Positions 6,045 through 6,483 of a stretch of DNA of 6,483 nt are shown one piece after another. The stretch is taken from contig PXQM01000170.1 in the NCBI GenBank assembly GCA_003021325.1, positions 2,251 through 8,733 on the forward strand. Reading direction: 5' to 3'. Position numbers and translations under genes: made by a program. The notes beneath the pieces were generated by a model. It was given only the letters and a program-made list of their open reading frames with translations, was not told where the DNA came from and ran no database searches. The DNA is from Halobacteriales archaeon QH_10_70_21 (GTDB taxonomy: Archaea > Halobacteriota > Halobacteria > Halobacteriales > Haloarculaceae). Numbering within the stretch: position 1 is the first letter of the stretch; the number at the start of each line of letters is the position of its first letter.

Positions 6045-6090
6045 TAGCGACCCCACCTGCCGGCGGGAAGGCCACCGGTCACACGGCCCG

Positions 6091-6483
6091 ATGGCGGGGC
6101 GGCCCCCGGACCGCGACGAGCCGACGACCTCTGTGTCATCGCCGGGATCGCCGCCGTCAGGACGGTGCTTGGGTGGGTACCTTCAGAACCCAAGGGGGAC
6201 GGGATAGCGACGCTCTTTGCCGGCCTCGTGCTACTGGTGATACTGTCCGTCACGCCGTTCGCGCTGCTGGAGGCCGGACTCCTGGTCTCCCTGGTCAGGT
6301 AGACGGACCTCCGGCGGGCCCCACGGTCCCTGCTCGAGGCCGGCGCCCTCGCCGGCGGCCTGGCGGTCCTGCTGCACTGGGCGGCTTTCGAGCTCGGGCG
6401 CGGGGCGTTTGGCCTGGGGAGCGGCCTGCCGGCGGTCATAGCGGGTCTCGGCCTCCTGTCGACCGGACTCGGAACCCTCGCGG
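6091..6483 (+). pseudogene. Interrupted membrane-protein gene with internal amber stop, runs off the right edge
   Basis: In the frame of codon 6120-6122 the translation is a plausible membrane protein. A hydrophobic segment VIAGIAAVRTVLGWV (6135-6179) is followed by a polar turn SEPKGDG, then a long hydrophobic stretch from IATLFAGLVLL to LVSLVR (6204-6299). A TAG follows (6300-6302). The same frame then continues with TDLRRAPRSLLEAGALAGG and further hydrophobic segments (LAVLLHWAAFEL, and LPAVIAGLGLLSTGLGTLA) to the window end. No start codon follows the TAG closely, and CAG to TAG is a single transition, so a nonsense mutation is likely. The 5' end is unclear: this frame has no ATG after its upstream stop at 6045-6047. 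The ATG at 6091 would need a frameshift, and a GTG at 6165 would start inside the first hydrophobic segment. I do not recognise the family. Confidence 0.5.

Noticed and set aside
6300..6302. TAG as a pyrrolysine codon or programmed readthrough
   Set aside because: Nothing in the window suggests pyrrolysine use, which is not expected in most haloarchaea. A simple C-to-T nonsense change explains it.
6014..6439. Upstream extension of thrB by 142 codons
   Set aside because: The extension is Arg/Ser/Pro-rich, passes through the promoter box, and lies opposite the plus-strand membrane frame. The ThrB family starts at MLTVRAPATSANLGSGFDVFG.
1..6483. CRISPR array, rRNA or tRNA genes
   Set aside because: No regularly spaced repeats, no rRNA-like conserved blocks and no cloverleaf were found by reading the window.

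Overview
The window looks like chromosomal DNA from a halophilic archaeon (class Halobacteria). The sequence is very GC-rich with G/C-ending codons, the enzymes are strongly acidic, and long mirror ORFs lie opposite the real genes. Several genes have no leader and carry an A/T-rich box centred about 27 bases before the start codon. The fatty-acid enzyme with an N-terminal dehydrogenase and a C-terminal hydratase is also an archaeal arrangement. The species cannot be named from this window.

Layout. Positions 1-119 (minus) hold the start of an MgtC/SapB-type membrane protein that runs off the left edge. A 75-bp divergent promoter separates it from an AI-2E/PerM-family membrane protein (195-1343, plus). 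The stretch 1344-1756 has no convincing gene. It starts with a hairpin resembling the right end of an IS200/IS605 (IS1341-type) element, with no transposase attached, and ends with a relic of a second crotonase-type 3' end. A bifunctional 3-hydroxyacyl-CoA dehydrogenase/enoyl-CoA hydratase follows (1757-3721, minus). A 125-bp divergent control region separates it from an acyl-CoA dehydrogenase (3847-5043, plus). Two hairpins fill the gap to a convergent homoserine kinase, thrB (5138-6013, minus). From about 6091 to the right edge lies a broken plus-strand membrane-protein gene with an in-frame amber stop.

How the genes work together. The acyl-CoA dehydrogenase and the bifunctional enzyme together cover three of the four steps of fatty-acid beta-oxidation: dehydrogenation, hydration and second dehydrogenation. 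Only thiolase is missing from the window. They are transcribed divergently from one intergenic region that carries an inverted pair of GAAACGTT boxes, which suggests joint control. ThrB belongs to threonine synthesis and has no pathway partner here. The two left-hand membrane genes have no evident link to the fatty-acid genes.

The most unusual points are four: the transposase-less IS-like end that supplies the stop codon of the AI-2E gene; the doubled, out-of-frame EPEFEG 3' end after the hydratase; the basic C-terminal tail on an otherwise acidic acyl-CoA dehydrogenase; and the amber-interrupted membrane gene. I found no clear new multi-gene system.
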